NCBI GenBank assembly: GCA_009838625.1
Contig: VXRG01000040.1
Coordinates: 1 to 49,836 of the forward strand
Length of the DNA stretch: 49,836 bases
Reading direction: 5' to 3'
Source: Caldilineaceae bacterium SB0664_bin_27
GTDB taxonomy: Bacteria > Chloroflexota > Anaerolineae > Caldilineales > Caldilineaceae
The translations under genes were made by a program, and so were the position numbers. This document shows positions 34,803 through 43,450 of this stretch, one piece after another (the stretch's first letter is position 1; each line of letters opens with the position of its first letter). The notes beneath the pieces were generated by a model, which saw only the letters and a program-made list of their open reading frames with translations, searched no databases and was not told the DNA's origin.

Positions 34803-35588
34803 ATGGACATTCAAGCTGCCCTTTTTGCGCTCGGCGTGCGCGATGACTCGCTTTCGGCCGACGAAAAGAGATCTCTCGACGTGGATGGCTACCTGCCGCT
34901 TCCCGGAGTACTGAAAGCGGAGCAGGTGCAAGCGCTGCGTATGCGCCTTCAGGAGCTGGAGGACGAAGAAGGCGAGGAGGCTGGCAAGGAGGTGCATCAG
35001 GAGGAGGGCACGGACCGGCTCGCCAACCTGGCGAACAAGGACCCGCTCTTCGACCTCGTCTGGGCCAACCCAAGGGTGTTGGCGGCCATGGCCCATGTGC
35101 TCGACGGCGATCTGAAGCTGTCTTCGCTCAATGCGCGCGCGGCGCTTCCGGGCCATGGGCTGCAGGCGCTGCATTGCGACGGCTCCCACAGCAGTGCGAA
35201 TTTTTCGCCTACCATACAGGACGGCCGCCGGCGCTATAACGTCTGCAACTCGATCTGGCTGCTCAGCGACTTCACGCCGGAAAACGGCGCCACCCGCCTT
35301 GTTCCCGGCTCACATCTGTTAGGTCAGGATCCCCGCGAGAGAATGGAGGATCCAATGGCGCCCCACCCTGACGAAATCCTCGTGCAGGGCAAAGCGGGTA
35401 CGGTTTTCGTCTTCAATGCCTTTACCTGGCACGGGGGAACCGTCAACCGGTCGGACAGCCCGCGCCGCGCGCTTCACTGCTACTACTGCCGCCGCGGCCT
35501 CACTCCACAGACAGACCAGCGGGGCCTGTTCCGGCCGGAGACGGCCGCGCGCATCAGCGAAGCGCAGCGCGTGGTGCTGGGTGTGTAG
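34803..35588 (+). CDS. Phytanoyl-CoA dioxygenase (PhyH) family protein
   Basis: This 261-residue Fe(II)/2-oxoglutarate oxygenase has the metal triad H124-x-D126 in ALHCDGSH and H210 in FTWHGGTVNRS. Arg221/222 in SPRRALHCYY is the likely 2-oxoglutarate anchor. GATRLVPGSH is a classic double-stranded beta-helix block. Family members hydroxylate small molecules. In many environmental Chloroflexota and Poribacteria genomes these genes are numerous and uncharacterised. The ATG at 34803 is nine bases from GGAGGA; the ATG at 34794 abuts it, so I prefer the later one. It follows the second Gfo/Idh gene by 26 bp. Confidence 0.9.
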   Translation: MDIQAALFALGVRDDSLSADEKRSLDVDGYLPLPGVLKAEQVQALRMRLQELEDEEGEEAGKEVHQEEGTDRLANLANKDPLFDLVWANPRVLAAMAHVLDGDLKLSSLNARAALPGHGLQALHCDGSHSSANFSPTIQDGRRRYNVCNSIWLLSDFTPENGATRLVPGSHLLGQDPRERMEDPMAPHPDEILVQGKAGTVFVFNAFTWHGGTVNRSDSPRRALHCYYCRRGLTPQTDQRGLFRPETAARISEAQRVVLGV

Positions 35589-35590
35589 CT

Positions 35591-35624
35591 GACTGTGCGG
35601 GAACAGATTGCCGTCCCGTCAGTC
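35591..35624. terminator. Bidirectional hairpin between PhyH and MurJ genes
   Basis: GACTG and CAGTC with CGGGA and TCCCG form a 10-bp stem with one bulge in the 30-bp gap between converging genes; the right arm overlaps the MurJ stop. There is no T-run. Confidence 0.5.
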
Positions 35625-37178
35625 CGCAAGGGTTTCCAGGCCGGTCCTGCTCTGCAGCCCGCGGCGCAGGTGCTCCAACACGGTCAGAATCTCCCTGCCG
35701 CCTAGAAGTAGATAGAGGCCGAAAAAGACAAAGCCCCCTCCGCCGGCGCTGGCCAGAATGAAGAACGCCGGCGGCAGCCGCAGCTGGTGAAGCAGAAGCA
35801 CGACCCCGCACATCCCCAGGCTGCCTACGACTGCCCGCCCCAAGGCAGCTCGCAGCATGGGAACGTCCACGCTGGCGGCGCGCAGGTTGAGTAGAAACAG
35901 TGCCGCTGCCAGGATTGCGCCCGCAATCGACGTGGCCCATGCGAGCCCGGCGATCCCGAAGGGCCCGACAAGCAGGACGCTCAACCCGGCATTCACAACC
36001 ATCCAACCCAACGTCGCCCACATCGGCACATGCGTGTTGTGCTGGGTGAAAAAGGTCAGCGTGAGCACGTCGTAAGACGCTTCGCCCAATAGACGTACGG
36101 CAAAGATCGCCATCAGCAGATAGACTAGCGCACTCGCTTCCGGTCCGAAAGCGCCCCGTTCAAACAGAAAGGCCACTGCCGGCCGCCCCAACACAATCAG
36201 CCCGACCGCTGCCGGAAGCAACAGCAGCCAGGTGGCCCGCAGACCTTGCGAAACGGTCTCGCGCAGATGCCGGCCCTCTCCGGTGTTGTACTGTTCGGCC
36301 ATTGTCGGGAAGATCACTTGTGAAATCGCGGCCCCAAAGAGGGATTTGGGCATCGAAAGCATCACCAGCATCGCGTAATGGAAGGCGGCGATACTACCGG
36401 CAGGCAAAGCAGAAGCAAGGCGAATGAAGACAAGGTCCACCGCCTGAAAGGAGCCGAGGGTCACGAGCCGGGGGCCCATCAAGCGCAGTACTTCGCGTAC
36501 ACCTTTGAGCCGCAAATCGATCTGCAACCGCAGGCGCAGTCTCTGACGCGCCAGGGCCGGAAGCTGCACAAGGACCGTCAGCGCCGCGCCCAGGACGCTG
36601 CCCCAGGCCATGCCGTAGACGCCCCAGATCGGCACGAGCGCGATCATGCCCGCGATCTGCCCCAGGTCTATCAGCACACTGCCCAGGGCCGGGGTCAGGA
36701 AGTGCTGGTGCGAATGCAGCACGCTGCCGAAGACGCCGGAAACACTGATCAACACCGCGGCCAGAAGAAAGATCCGCATCATCTGTGTCGTCAGAAGCTG
36801 GGTCTCTTCTGGGAAATGGGGCGCGAGGACCACGCGAACGAGCCAGGGCGCGGCAAGAATTGCCAGGAGGCAGACCGTACCCACGACGATTACGGTCAGT
36901 GTCAAGACGGTCCCGGCAAGCGACTCGGCTTCGCGGTGCCGTGACTGTGTCAGGTAGCCGGAGTAGACGGGGATGAAAGCGGCTGAGAGGGCGCCGGCGG
37001 CAAGCAGCGCCAGCAGGAGCTCGGGCAACTGATTTGCCGTTGCAAAGGCGTCGACCTCCGGCCCGGTCCCGAACAAGCGCGTCGTCAAGAGAAGCTTCAC
37101 GAAGCCGGTTACTTTGTCCAGGCCGAATATGAAGATTACAAGGAGGGAGGAGCGGATCAGGTGAGGGGCGCGGGACAT
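35619..37178 (-). CDS. MurJ/MviN-type lipid II flippase
   Basis: This 519-residue integral membrane protein has about fourteen helices and the typical N-terminus (KVTGFVKLLLTTRLFGTGPEVDAFATANQLPEL), where charged residues in the first helices line the cavity. It flips lipid-linked peptidoglycan precursor across the inner membrane. The later AISQVIFPTMAEQYNTGE and FLFERGAFGPEAS blocks are also standard. Length is that expected for the family. The start has only a weak ribosome site. It follows the secreted LysM gene on the same strand, with a strong hairpin between, so it is not obviously part of an operon. Confidence 0.93.
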   Translation of the reverse strand: MSRAPHLIRSSLLVIFIFGLDKVTGFVKLLLTTRLFGTGPEVDAFATANQLPELLLALLAAGALSAAFIPVYSGYLTQSRHREAESLAGTVLTLTVIVVGTVCLLAILAAPWLVRVVLAPHFPEETQLLTTQMMRIFLLAAVLISVSGVFGSVLHSHQHFLTPALGSVLIDLGQIAGMIALVPIWGVYGMAWGSVLGAALTVLVQLPALARQRLRLRLQIDLRLKGVREVLRLMGPRLVTLGSFQAVDLVFIRLASALPAGSIAAFHYAMLVMLSMPKSLFGAAISQVIFPTMAEQYNTGEGRHLRETVSQGLRATWLLLLPAAVGLIVLGRPAVAFLFERGAFGPEASALVYLLMAIFAVRLLGEASYDVLTLTFFTQHNTHVPMWATLGWMVVNAGLSVLLVGPFGIAGLAWATSIAGAILAAALFLLNLRAASVDVPMLRAALGRAVVGSLGMCGVVLLLHQLRLPPAFFILASAGGGGFVFFGLYLLLGGREILTVLEHLRRGLQSRTGLETLAD

Positions 37179-37223
37179 CAGGAGTCTAGCCGTACCGCCG
37201 CAGAACTGCAGCAGTCAACGGAA

Positions 37224-37260
37224 GGAGGGGGAGGTCCGCTCGCAGCGGCCCCTCCCTCCC
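37224..37260 (-). terminator. Strong hairpin downstream of LysM-PA14 gene
   Basis: A GGAGG-rich arm followed by TCCGCT pairs with AGCGG and CCTCC-rich bases across a CGC loop, a long stem with a few mismatches. It lies 13 bases after the LysM-PA14 stop on the minus strand and ahead of MurJ. No strong T-run follows. Confidence 0.5.
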
Positions 37261-37272
37261 GGTCAGTCTGGC

Positions 37273-39501
37273 CTACCTGAGCGTCCAGGTTCCGTCGTTA
37301 AGCACGCTCAGCGAATGGAGTGCGAAGTCCAGTTCCGTCGCTTCGTTGTTCTGACCGTCTTTGCATGAGGACACGGAGCTGCTCACGATCAGGTAGCCTT
37401 TACTGTACTGCTGGAACACTGCGCAGAAACCTCTCTCGTCAGCCGTCGCCCAGCCCAAATCGTCATAGACGTCGTCGTCGTTTTCCCACAGATAGCCAAA
37501 ACTGCGTTCGGGTGTTTGGAGACCTTGAGGCGGCGTGCCCCGGTTCGTCGAAAAGGTCTGACCGTTCCAGTCGTCCGCAAATCGTACCGCGTGCTCGCCA
37601 TTGGCAAAGACATAGACGGCGTCATCACCCTCCCGCCAGATCATATGGCCTTGTTGGAACGGCTGCCAAGCAGACCACTGTATTCCACCGGCAGCCTGTG
37701 GACAGCCAAACTCAGCATGGTCCCAGAGGTTGTCCAGGTCGGCGTGAACCGGTTTTTCACAGGCAATCTCCCAACTGCCCGAATCCAACGCCTTTATCGT
37801 ACTGTCACCCAGAAGCGTATCGGACACCAGGTTAACAGTCCCATCGAAACAGGAATCTACAGTATCGCCGGTAAGCAGTGTGCCATCCTCGAAGGACTGA
37901 ATCAAGATGCAGGCGCCCTTTTCATCATCGGTTGCCCACCCCAAGTCCGCAAAGACATCGTCATTCGTGGCCCAGAGATAGCCGAAGCCGCGCACGGGCG
38001 TGTGCATGTCTGCGGGCTGCGTGCCCCGGGCAGGCTCATAAGTCTGGCTGTTCCAGTCATCCGAGTAGCGCGCCCACTCGTCCGCGTCAGTGTACACAAA
38101 CACAGCATCGTCGTCCTGCCGCCACAGCATGTAGCCTTTCTCAAACGGCTGCCAGGCGGACCACAACGTATTTCCAGCAGACAGGGGACAACCCAACTCG
38201 TCCTGATTCCAGTATTGCTCCAGGCTCCCGTGCGTCTGCTTTTCGCAGACCATGCTCCACGCTCCTCCAGTCAGTGCCTGGAGGACGTTCTTGGCGACAA
38301 AGGTCTCCGATGCGAAATTATGCGAGTTTTCGTGGCACGTCTCGACGGTATCGCCAATCAGGAGTATGCCTTTTTCGAACTGCTGGATGCGGGCGCAGAA
38401 GCCCTTCTCATCGGCAGTGGCCCAGCCCAAGTCGCCGTACACGTCGTCATTCGTTTCCCACAGATAACCGAATCCCCTTACGGGAGACTGCAACCCGGCC
38501 GGCGCCGCGCCCCTGTTGTTGGTGAGCGCCTGTTCGTTCCAGTCGTCGTCGTGGCGGGCCCAGTTCCCGTCGTCCGCATAGACAAAGACTGCGTCATCAT
38601 TCTGACGCCAGATCATATGGCCGCTTTCGAACGGTTGCCAGGCAGCCCAAACGGTAGCGGCCGCCGCGCTCGCGCATCCCATAGAAGAGTGGGTCCAAAA
38701 GGAGCTCAGACTGTCGTGGGGCTGCGTGTCACAGGAGGGCGTTTCCTCTACCTGCTTTTCCCACGAAACGGAAATCGATGCATCTCCGCTAGCCTCGAAG
38801 TACTCGACCTTTACGGTGTGGCTTCCTGCGGTGATGTCGGTGTCGCGTACCGTCGTGGTTGCCGGGTGAACGTTCCAGTCTTCGAGCACGAGCGTGTCGT
38901 TCACGTAAATGCGCACGCCATCGTCGGCGACTGCAGTGAACCGGTAAGTGCCGGTCTCAAAGGTGACGGTTGCCGTCCAGGAAACGCTGAAACTGTCGTT
39001 TGTAATGCTCGTATCCGGACTGCCGGACTGCCAGCTGAAGTCGATGGAGGCATCCTGGCGCGTCAGTACGGGATCGCCGCTGAGGTCCTGGCTATTGTAG
39101 TATTTGCCGGTCCAGTTGGCAGCTGTTCCCGTACGCACAGTTGGGGCCGGGACGGCCGGAGCGGCCGGAGCGGGTGCGGCGGGTGCGGCAGGCGCAACCG
39201 GAGAGGCCGCACCGATCGTGTTGGGGATACACAGTCGCTGACCGATCAGTACCTGGTCGGTCGTCGACAGGTGGTTCGCCTCTGCCAGAGCCGACAGGGA
39301 GACGCCTGCGCTAAAGGCTATACCGGACAGCGTTTCTCCGGCCGTGACGGTATGTGTACTTGCGCAAGTGATTTCATGTTCAATAGTGTCGGAAGTACCT
39401 GCAAAGGCGACTTGAGAAAGCAAGGACAGGAGCAGGGCAGCCGCGACAATCCCGCTCTGCCAGCGCCGAATCCAAACAGTGGGAAGCGATTCTGAACTCA
39501 T
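37273..39501 (-). CDS. Secreted LysM-PA14 protein with three tandem repeats
   Basis: This protein has about 742 residues. The signal peptide (AALLLSLLSQVAFA) would be cleaved near residue 34. One LysM domain, about residues 46-92 (TVTAGETLSGIAFSAG), binds peptidoglycan or chitin-like glycans. A Pro/Ala linker follows, then a PA14 domain at about 125-245 (GKYYNSQDLSG, TAVADDGVRIYV), which binds carbohydrate in glycosidases and adhesins. The rest is three copies of a ~150-residue Trp-rich repeat, each with WxAWQPFExGHMIWR, DDAVFVYA, a RGFGYLW block and GWATxDE, ending in Cys-rich turns. The repeat is not a family I can name. I start at the ATG at 39501, with AGGA upstream, not at 39576. No enzyme domain is seen, so it is probably a cell-surface or adhesion protein. 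Confidence 0.82.
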   Translation of the reverse strand: MSSESLPTVWIRRWQSGIVAAALLLSLLSQVAFAGTSDTIEHEITCASTHTVTAGETLSGIAFSAGVSLSALAEANHLSTTDQVLIGQRLCIPNTIGAASPVAPAAPAAPAPAAPAVPAPTVRTGTAANWTGKYYNSQDLSGDPVLTRQDASIDFSWQSGSPDTSITNDSFSVSWTATVTFETGTYRFTAVADDGVRIYVNDTLVLEDWNVHPATTTVRDTDITAGSHTVKVEYFEASGDASISVSWEKQVEETPSCDTQPHDSLSSFWTHSSMGCASAAAATVWAAWQPFESGHMIWRQNDDAVFVYADDGNWARHDDDWNEQALTNNRGAAPAGLQSPVRGFGYLWETNDDVYGDLGWATADEKGFCARIQQFEKGILLIGDTVETCHENSHNFASETFVAKNVLQALTGGAWSMVCEKQTHGSLEQYWNQDELGCPLSAGNTLWSAWQPFEKGYMLWRQDDDAVFVYTDADEWARYSDDWNSQTYEPARGTQPADMHTPVRGFGYLWATNDDVFADLGWATDDEKGACILIQSFEDGTLLTGDTVDSCFDGTVNLVSDTLLGDSTIKALDSGSWEIACEKPVHADLDNLWDHAEFGCPQAAGGIQWSAWQPFQQGHMIWREGDDAVYVFANGEHAVRFADDWNGQTFSTNRGTPPQGLQTPERSFGYLWENDDDVYDDLGWATADERGFCAVFQQYSKGYLIVSSSVSSCKDGQNNEATELDFALHSLSVLNDGTWTLR

Positions 39502-39567
39502 TGTGCCAGTCCTATATGAAAATGGGCTTTTGTAGATTGTCGACAACCTTTCTGACCTGACAATGAA

Positions 39568-39596
39568 ATTCTGCACCCTATCAGGGTTGAAGTCAA
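39568..39596 (-). promoter_or_regulatory. Promoter for LysM-PA14 gene
   Basis: On the minus strand TTGACT (39596-39591) and CAGAAT (39573-39568) are 17 bp apart. Transcription would start near 39561, about 60 bases before the ATG at 39501. This lies upstream of that start and inside the longer frame, supporting the shorter protein. Confidence 0.5.
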
Positions 39597-39886
39597 GAGA
39601 TCACCGTTCGCATAGTTGGATGGGAGTTTGGGGGCACATCCCGCCACTATCCAGGCGTTTACACTGGAGATCAGTGGTCCGGCGCTGTGAGCAGGCTCTA
39701 ATTTGGCAAGATAGGCGAACTGGGTAATATGCCTACGAACCTGCTACGAACTAAATTCCTCTCCCCTGGCAGCCTCGAATTGGTGTAATTCCGCCATTTT
39801 GCAGGGCAAAAGCTGCCAGTTCGCAGACGCCGCCTTGCAATTCACCAGGCTGCCCGGCTTTCAGTGTGATGCGTCATCGGGCCTTC

Positions 39887-39895
39887 TGCTATAAT
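39887..39895 (+). promoter_or_regulatory. Extended -10 promoter for DUF2905 gene
   Basis: TGCTATAAT is a perfect extended -10. Seventeen bases before TATAAT is TGATGC, a poor -35, as often seen with extended -10 promoters. The leader to ATG 39950 would be about 48 bases. Confidence 0.55.
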
Positions 39896-39949
39896 GTCGG
39901 ATGCCGACCTTGGACCAGTCCCGCTCCAGACAGAATTGAAGTCAGAATA

Positions 39950-40156
39950 ATGGCAAAGTGGTTCATAATCCTTGGCGCAATTCTTCTCCTCACCGGGGCG
40001 GCGCTTCAGTTTGCGCCCTGGTTGTTCAGCTGGTTTGGAAAGCTTCCCGGCGACATCAATATCAAGAGAGAGTCGGTCAGCGTTTTCATTCCAATCACAT
40101 CCATGATTCTGGTAAGCCTTGCCCTGACGTTGCTGCTGAATCTCCTGAATCGTTGA
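39950..40156 (+). CDS. DUF2905-family small membrane protein
   Basis: This 68-residue protein has an N-terminal helix (WFIILGAILLLTGAALQFAPWLF), the characteristic KLPGDINIKRESVSVFIPI segment and a C-terminal helix (ISMILVSLALTLLLNLL). These match the DUF2905 family, small inner-membrane proteins of unknown function. The start is the ATG at 39950, since earlier in-frame codons lie upstream of the promoter's likely start. The methyltransferase gene begins five bases after its stop, so the two are probably co-transcribed. Confidence 0.88.
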   Translation: MAKWFIILGAILLLTGAALQFAPWLFSWFGKLPGDINIKRESVSVFIPITSMILVSLALTLLLNLLNR

Positions 40157-40161
40157 CGGCT

Positions 40162-40935
40162 ATGACTGCACGCCCACAACAGACTGAAAAATTGATAGAA
40201 GGTTGGAAGGCGGAAGAAGAGAAGCCCTTTACGGGATGGGACTTCTCATACCTCGATGGACGAATGATCCTGGAGAAGCCGCCGTGGTCCTACTCCACCC
40301 GTGCACGGGGCCTGATGCGAACTTCGGCCTCCGTACTGGATATTGCAACGGGCGGCGGCGAGCGTCTTCTGTCGATGAGAGACAGCTGGCCCGACACTGT
40401 TATAGCGACGGAAGGTTACCCCCCGAATCTTGAACTGGCACGTCGGCGGCTTGAGCCGCTGGGCGCGCGCGTTGTAGAGCTGAACAATGACGAGTATAGC
40501 ATGATGCCGTTCGAAGACGGCGAGTTTTCGCTGGTATTGAACCGGCACGGCGCGTTGCACGTCAGCGAGATCGCCAGAATGCTTGTACCAGGAGGCCGTC
40601 TTCTTACCCGGCAAGTTCACGGGCTGTGGGCGGAGGAGCTGCTCGCCGCGTTCGATGCAACGCCGCAGTGGCCGGACGCCACTCCGCAGAAGTACGCGCC
40701 GTTGATGCGGGCTGCAGGACTCAGTGTTATAGACGTGCAGGAGTGGTCAGGCAGGCTGGCGTTTACCGACGTGGGGGCAGTGGTCTACTACCTGAAGGCG
40801 GTCCCGTGGCTTGTTCCCGGTTTCTCCGTGGCGTCCCATACCGCCAATCTGTTGGCATTGCAGGAACAGATTCAGTCAGGTTGCGAGCTTGTGTACGAAG
40901 CCCGAGATTATCTGATGGAAGCTGCGAAACCGTGA
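40162..40935 (+). CDS. Class I SAM-dependent methyltransferase
   Basis: This 257-residue protein has the SAM-binding motif VLDIATGGGERL, an acidic TEGYPPNLELARRRL loop that would hold the ribose, and RMLVPGGRLL, the usual post-motif. It belongs to the large Methyltransf_11-like group. The N-terminus (GWDFSYLDGRM) is not informative about substrate. The start at 40162 is five bases after the DUF2905 stop and lacks its own clear ribosome site, so it is probably translated by coupling. The substrate cannot be inferred. Confidence 0.88.
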   Translation: MTARPQQTEKLIEGWKAEEEKPFTGWDFSYLDGRMILEKPPWSYSTRARGLMRTSASVLDIATGGGERLLSMRDSWPDTVIATEGYPPNLELARRRLEPLGARVVELNNDEYSMMPFEDGEFSLVLNRHGALHVSEIARMLVPGGRLLTRQVHGLWAEELLAAFDATPQWPDATPQKYAPLMRAAGLSVIDVQEWSGRLAFTDVGAVVYYLKAVPWLVPGFSVASHTANLLALQEQIQSGCELVYEARDYLMEAAKP

Positions 40936-41019
40936 TGAAGGCGTCTCGCAGCGGACATGCAGGAGAAGGACGATACGCGGGCTGCTACTTTCGGCACGGA
41001 TCAGGGCAGGAAAGCAAGC

Positions 41020-43359
41020 CTACCGTCTGAGCGCTTTAGCCAGGCGCTGAAATGGCTTCGATGCCCGAAGGGCCTCATACCCTGGGCGCAGCCGCACTTC
41101 GACCGCACATGCCTTGAGTTCAGGCTCCTTTGAAATCGGGTCCACTGCAGCCAGAGTCACATTGTTGGCGGCGCTGTAAGGGCCCGCCAGGCGCCCCCAG
41201 TGAAAGGGCATAAAGCAGGCGCCCTCCCGGATTTTCTCCGTAACGCGGGCTTCGGCCCAAACCCTGCCCCTCCGTGAGCGAATCTCGACCACATCTCCAT
41301 TCTCAATCTGCCGCCGCACAGCGTCGACGGGATGGATTTCCAGAAATGGCTGGCGTGCGCCCTTCAACAGGCTCTCCGATTTGCCTGTGCGGGTCATGGT
41401 ATGCCACTGATTGCGCAGGCGGCCGGTGGTCAGGAGCAGAGGAAATCTCCTGTTGGGCAGCTCGGCGGGCGGGACAAAAGCAGGTGTATGAATCGTTGCA
41501 CTGCCATCGGCGGTAGCGAAGACCGGCGCTGACGCCTCTGGTTCGGCGCCCGCCTTTGCCGCATGAAGCAGTTCGCCGTCTCCGCCCTGCTTTTCGACAG
41601 GCTTCACGGGTTGGTCGTCATGCAGCCCGGAATAGAGCCTGACCGTGCCGGGATGGTCGGCTTCCGGTACGGGCCACTGGAGGGGTCCTTCCGCCTTGAG
41701 CCGGCTTACGCTGACGCCGCTGTAATCGCAAACCCGGCCCCTGGTCAACTGGGAGAATTCGTCGAAGACTTCGTTCGACGATTCATAGGAGAAGGCCTGC
41801 GGGAATCCCATCGCGGCGCCGACGTCGGCGATGATTCGCCAGTCCGGCCTGGCCTGACCGGCAGGGTCAACCATGCGGGGCAGGTAGGTGATGCGCCGCT
41901 CCGAATTGGTCATCACACCTTCGCGTTCGGACCATTGGGCCGCAGGCAGCAGAACGTGGGCGTACTGTGTTGTGTCGGTCGGGTGATAGGCGTCGGTAAC
42001 GATGAGAAGCTCCAGCTTCTCCATGGCTCTTTCAACGACGTCGATGTTGGGCATGGAGACGACCGGATTGGTACACATGATCCACATCGCCTTTATGTCG
42101 CCTCGGGCCGCGGCCTCGAACATGTCGACGGCAGCCAGCCCCGGCCTGCCGGCGATGTTACCTGCGGGAGCCCTCCAGAACTTTTCAACTTCCTGTCGAT
42201 GGAGGGCGCTCGCAACTGTGCGATAGCCCGGAAGCAAATGGGACAACCCCCCGGCCTCGCGGCCGCCCATCGCATTAGGCTGCCCTGTCAGAGAAAAGGG
42301 GCCGCTGCCGGGTTTCCCGATCTGACCGGTTGCCAGATGCAGGTTGATGACCGCCTGGTTTTTGGCAACGCCGTTAACGCTCTGATTCAGCCCCATGCTC
42401 CAGAAGGAGAGGACGCCCTGCGCTTCGCCGAAGAGGCGCGCCGCCCGTGTCAGGTCGCTTTCGGAAATGCCGCAGACTTTGGCGGCCGCGGCAGTGGAAA
42501 CAGGGTCGCTTGCTTCCATCAGCTCTTCAAAACCATTGGTGTGTCTGTCTATGAAGGCGCGATCGATCTTTCCCTCGGAAGCGAGAATCTTCATCATCGC
42601 GTTCAGTAGCACCACGTCCGACCCAGGGCGAAGGGGCAGAAAGAGATCGGCGATGGCGGCAGTACGCGTTTCACGGGGATCGACCACGATTACCTTCACC
42701 ATTTCCGGATCCTGCTTCTTGCGCCGCTTAATGCGATTGAAGAGGACAGGATGGCAGTCGGCCATGTTGCTGCCAATGAGGAAGAAACAGTCTGCGTGGT
42801 CGATGTCTTCATAGGCGGGAGGCGGACCGTCCGAGCCCAGCGACGAGACGTATCCGGCCACGGCCGAAGCCATGCAGAGACGGGAATTGGCATCAAAGTT
42901 GTTGGTGCCGATGAAACCTTTGAGCAGCTTGTTGGCGACATAGTAGTCCTCGGTCGTAAACTGGCCGGAACCGTAGAAGGCAACAGCGTCGGGGCCGTGA
43001 TCGCGGACTATGCGCTTGAGGCTCGCGGCGATGTACGTTGTCGCCTTCTCCCAGGTCACACTATGGAAGGCTCCCTTCACGGCGTGTTCGCCGCTCCGGG
43101 AACCGTTCATGCGCATGAGCGGCTCGCGAATTCGGTCCGGCGTATCCAGTGCGCCGGGCAGATGGATCGGCTTAAGGCACAGATCGCCTAGCGAGGAGGG
43201 GTGGTCGGGATTGCCTCGCACCTTGGCAACCTTTCCATTGTGAACGCCGACTCTGAGACCGCACCCGACCCCGCAGTAAGGGCAGAAGGTGTCGTGCCAG
43301 CTGTCTATCTTCTCGCCTGCTGTTCTATTGCCGCGTGAACCGTCTCTGGATTTAGCCAT
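41020..43359 (-). CDS. Assimilatory nitrate reductase, catalytic (molybdopterin) subunit
   Basis: This 779-residue enzyme reduces nitrate to nitrite in the cytoplasm with a [4Fe-4S] cluster and bis-MGD molybdenum. Cluster cysteines are C26, C29, C33 and C61. The Mo ligand should be the Cys in DANSRLCMASAVAGY, which is the NasA/NarB pattern. No C-terminal BFD-like [2Fe-2S] domain is present and the protein is not fused to a reductase, so it probably takes electrons from ferredoxin or flavodoxin. It is the last gene of a three-gene operon with a nitrate transporter and a ferredoxin-type nitrite reductase. The ribosome site is weak (ACGAGA). Confidence 0.93.
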   Translation of the reverse strand: MAKSRDGSRGNRTAGEKIDSWHDTFCPYCGVGCGLRVGVHNGKVAKVRGNPDHPSSLGDLCLKPIHLPGALDTPDRIREPLMRMNGSRSGEHAVKGAFHSVTWEKATTYIAASLKRIVRDHGPDAVAFYGSGQFTTEDYYVANKLLKGFIGTNNFDANSRLCMASAVAGYVSSLGSDGPPPAYEDIDHADCFFLIGSNMADCHPVLFNRIKRRKKQDPEMVKVIVVDPRETRTAAIADLFLPLRPGSDVVLLNAMMKILASEGKIDRAFIDRHTNGFEELMEASDPVSTAAAAKVCGISESDLTRAARLFGEAQGVLSFWSMGLNQSVNGVAKNQAVINLHLATGQIGKPGSGPFSLTGQPNAMGGREAGGLSHLLPGYRTVASALHRQEVEKFWRAPAGNIAGRPGLAAVDMFEAAARGDIKAMWIMCTNPVVSMPNIDVVERAMEKLELLIVTDAYHPTDTTQYAHVLLPAAQWSEREGVMTNSERRITYLPRMVDPAGQARPDWRIIADVGAAMGFPQAFSYESSNEVFDEFSQLTRGRVCDYSGVSVSRLKAEGPLQWPVPEADHPGTVRLYSGLHDDQPVKPVEKQGGDGELLHAAKAGAEPEASAPVFATADGSATIHTPAFVPPAELPNRRFPLLLTTGRLRNQWHTMTRTGKSESLLKGARQPFLEIHPVDAVRRQIENGDVVEIRSRRGRVWAEARVTEKIREGACFMPFHWGRLAGPYSAANNVTLAAVDPISKEPELKACAVEVRLRPGYEALRASKPFQRLAKALRR

Positions 43360-43450
43360 ATCTCGTTTCGTATTGTTGCGCCGCGTCGCAAGTAGCTGAT
43401 GTCCATTGCCGGCTGCTCCCGGTCACCCGGGGATCCGGCGAAGAATGCGA

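Larger units (their letters stand above)
39502..39949. other. Divergent promoter region
   Basis: No gene is supported in this 448-bp gap. It holds the minus-strand promoter of the LysM-PA14 gene (39568-39596), the plus-strand extended -10 for the DUF2905 gene (39887-39895), two CTACGAAC direct repeats 11 bp apart (39733-39751) and a small GAATT-N5-AATTC dyad (39777-39791). Confidence 0.6.

Noticed and set aside
37516..39495. Long plus-strand open frame opposite the LysM-PA14 gene
   Set aside because: It has no family motif and results from the biased codon use of the real minus-strand gene, which has a signal peptide, domains and promoter.
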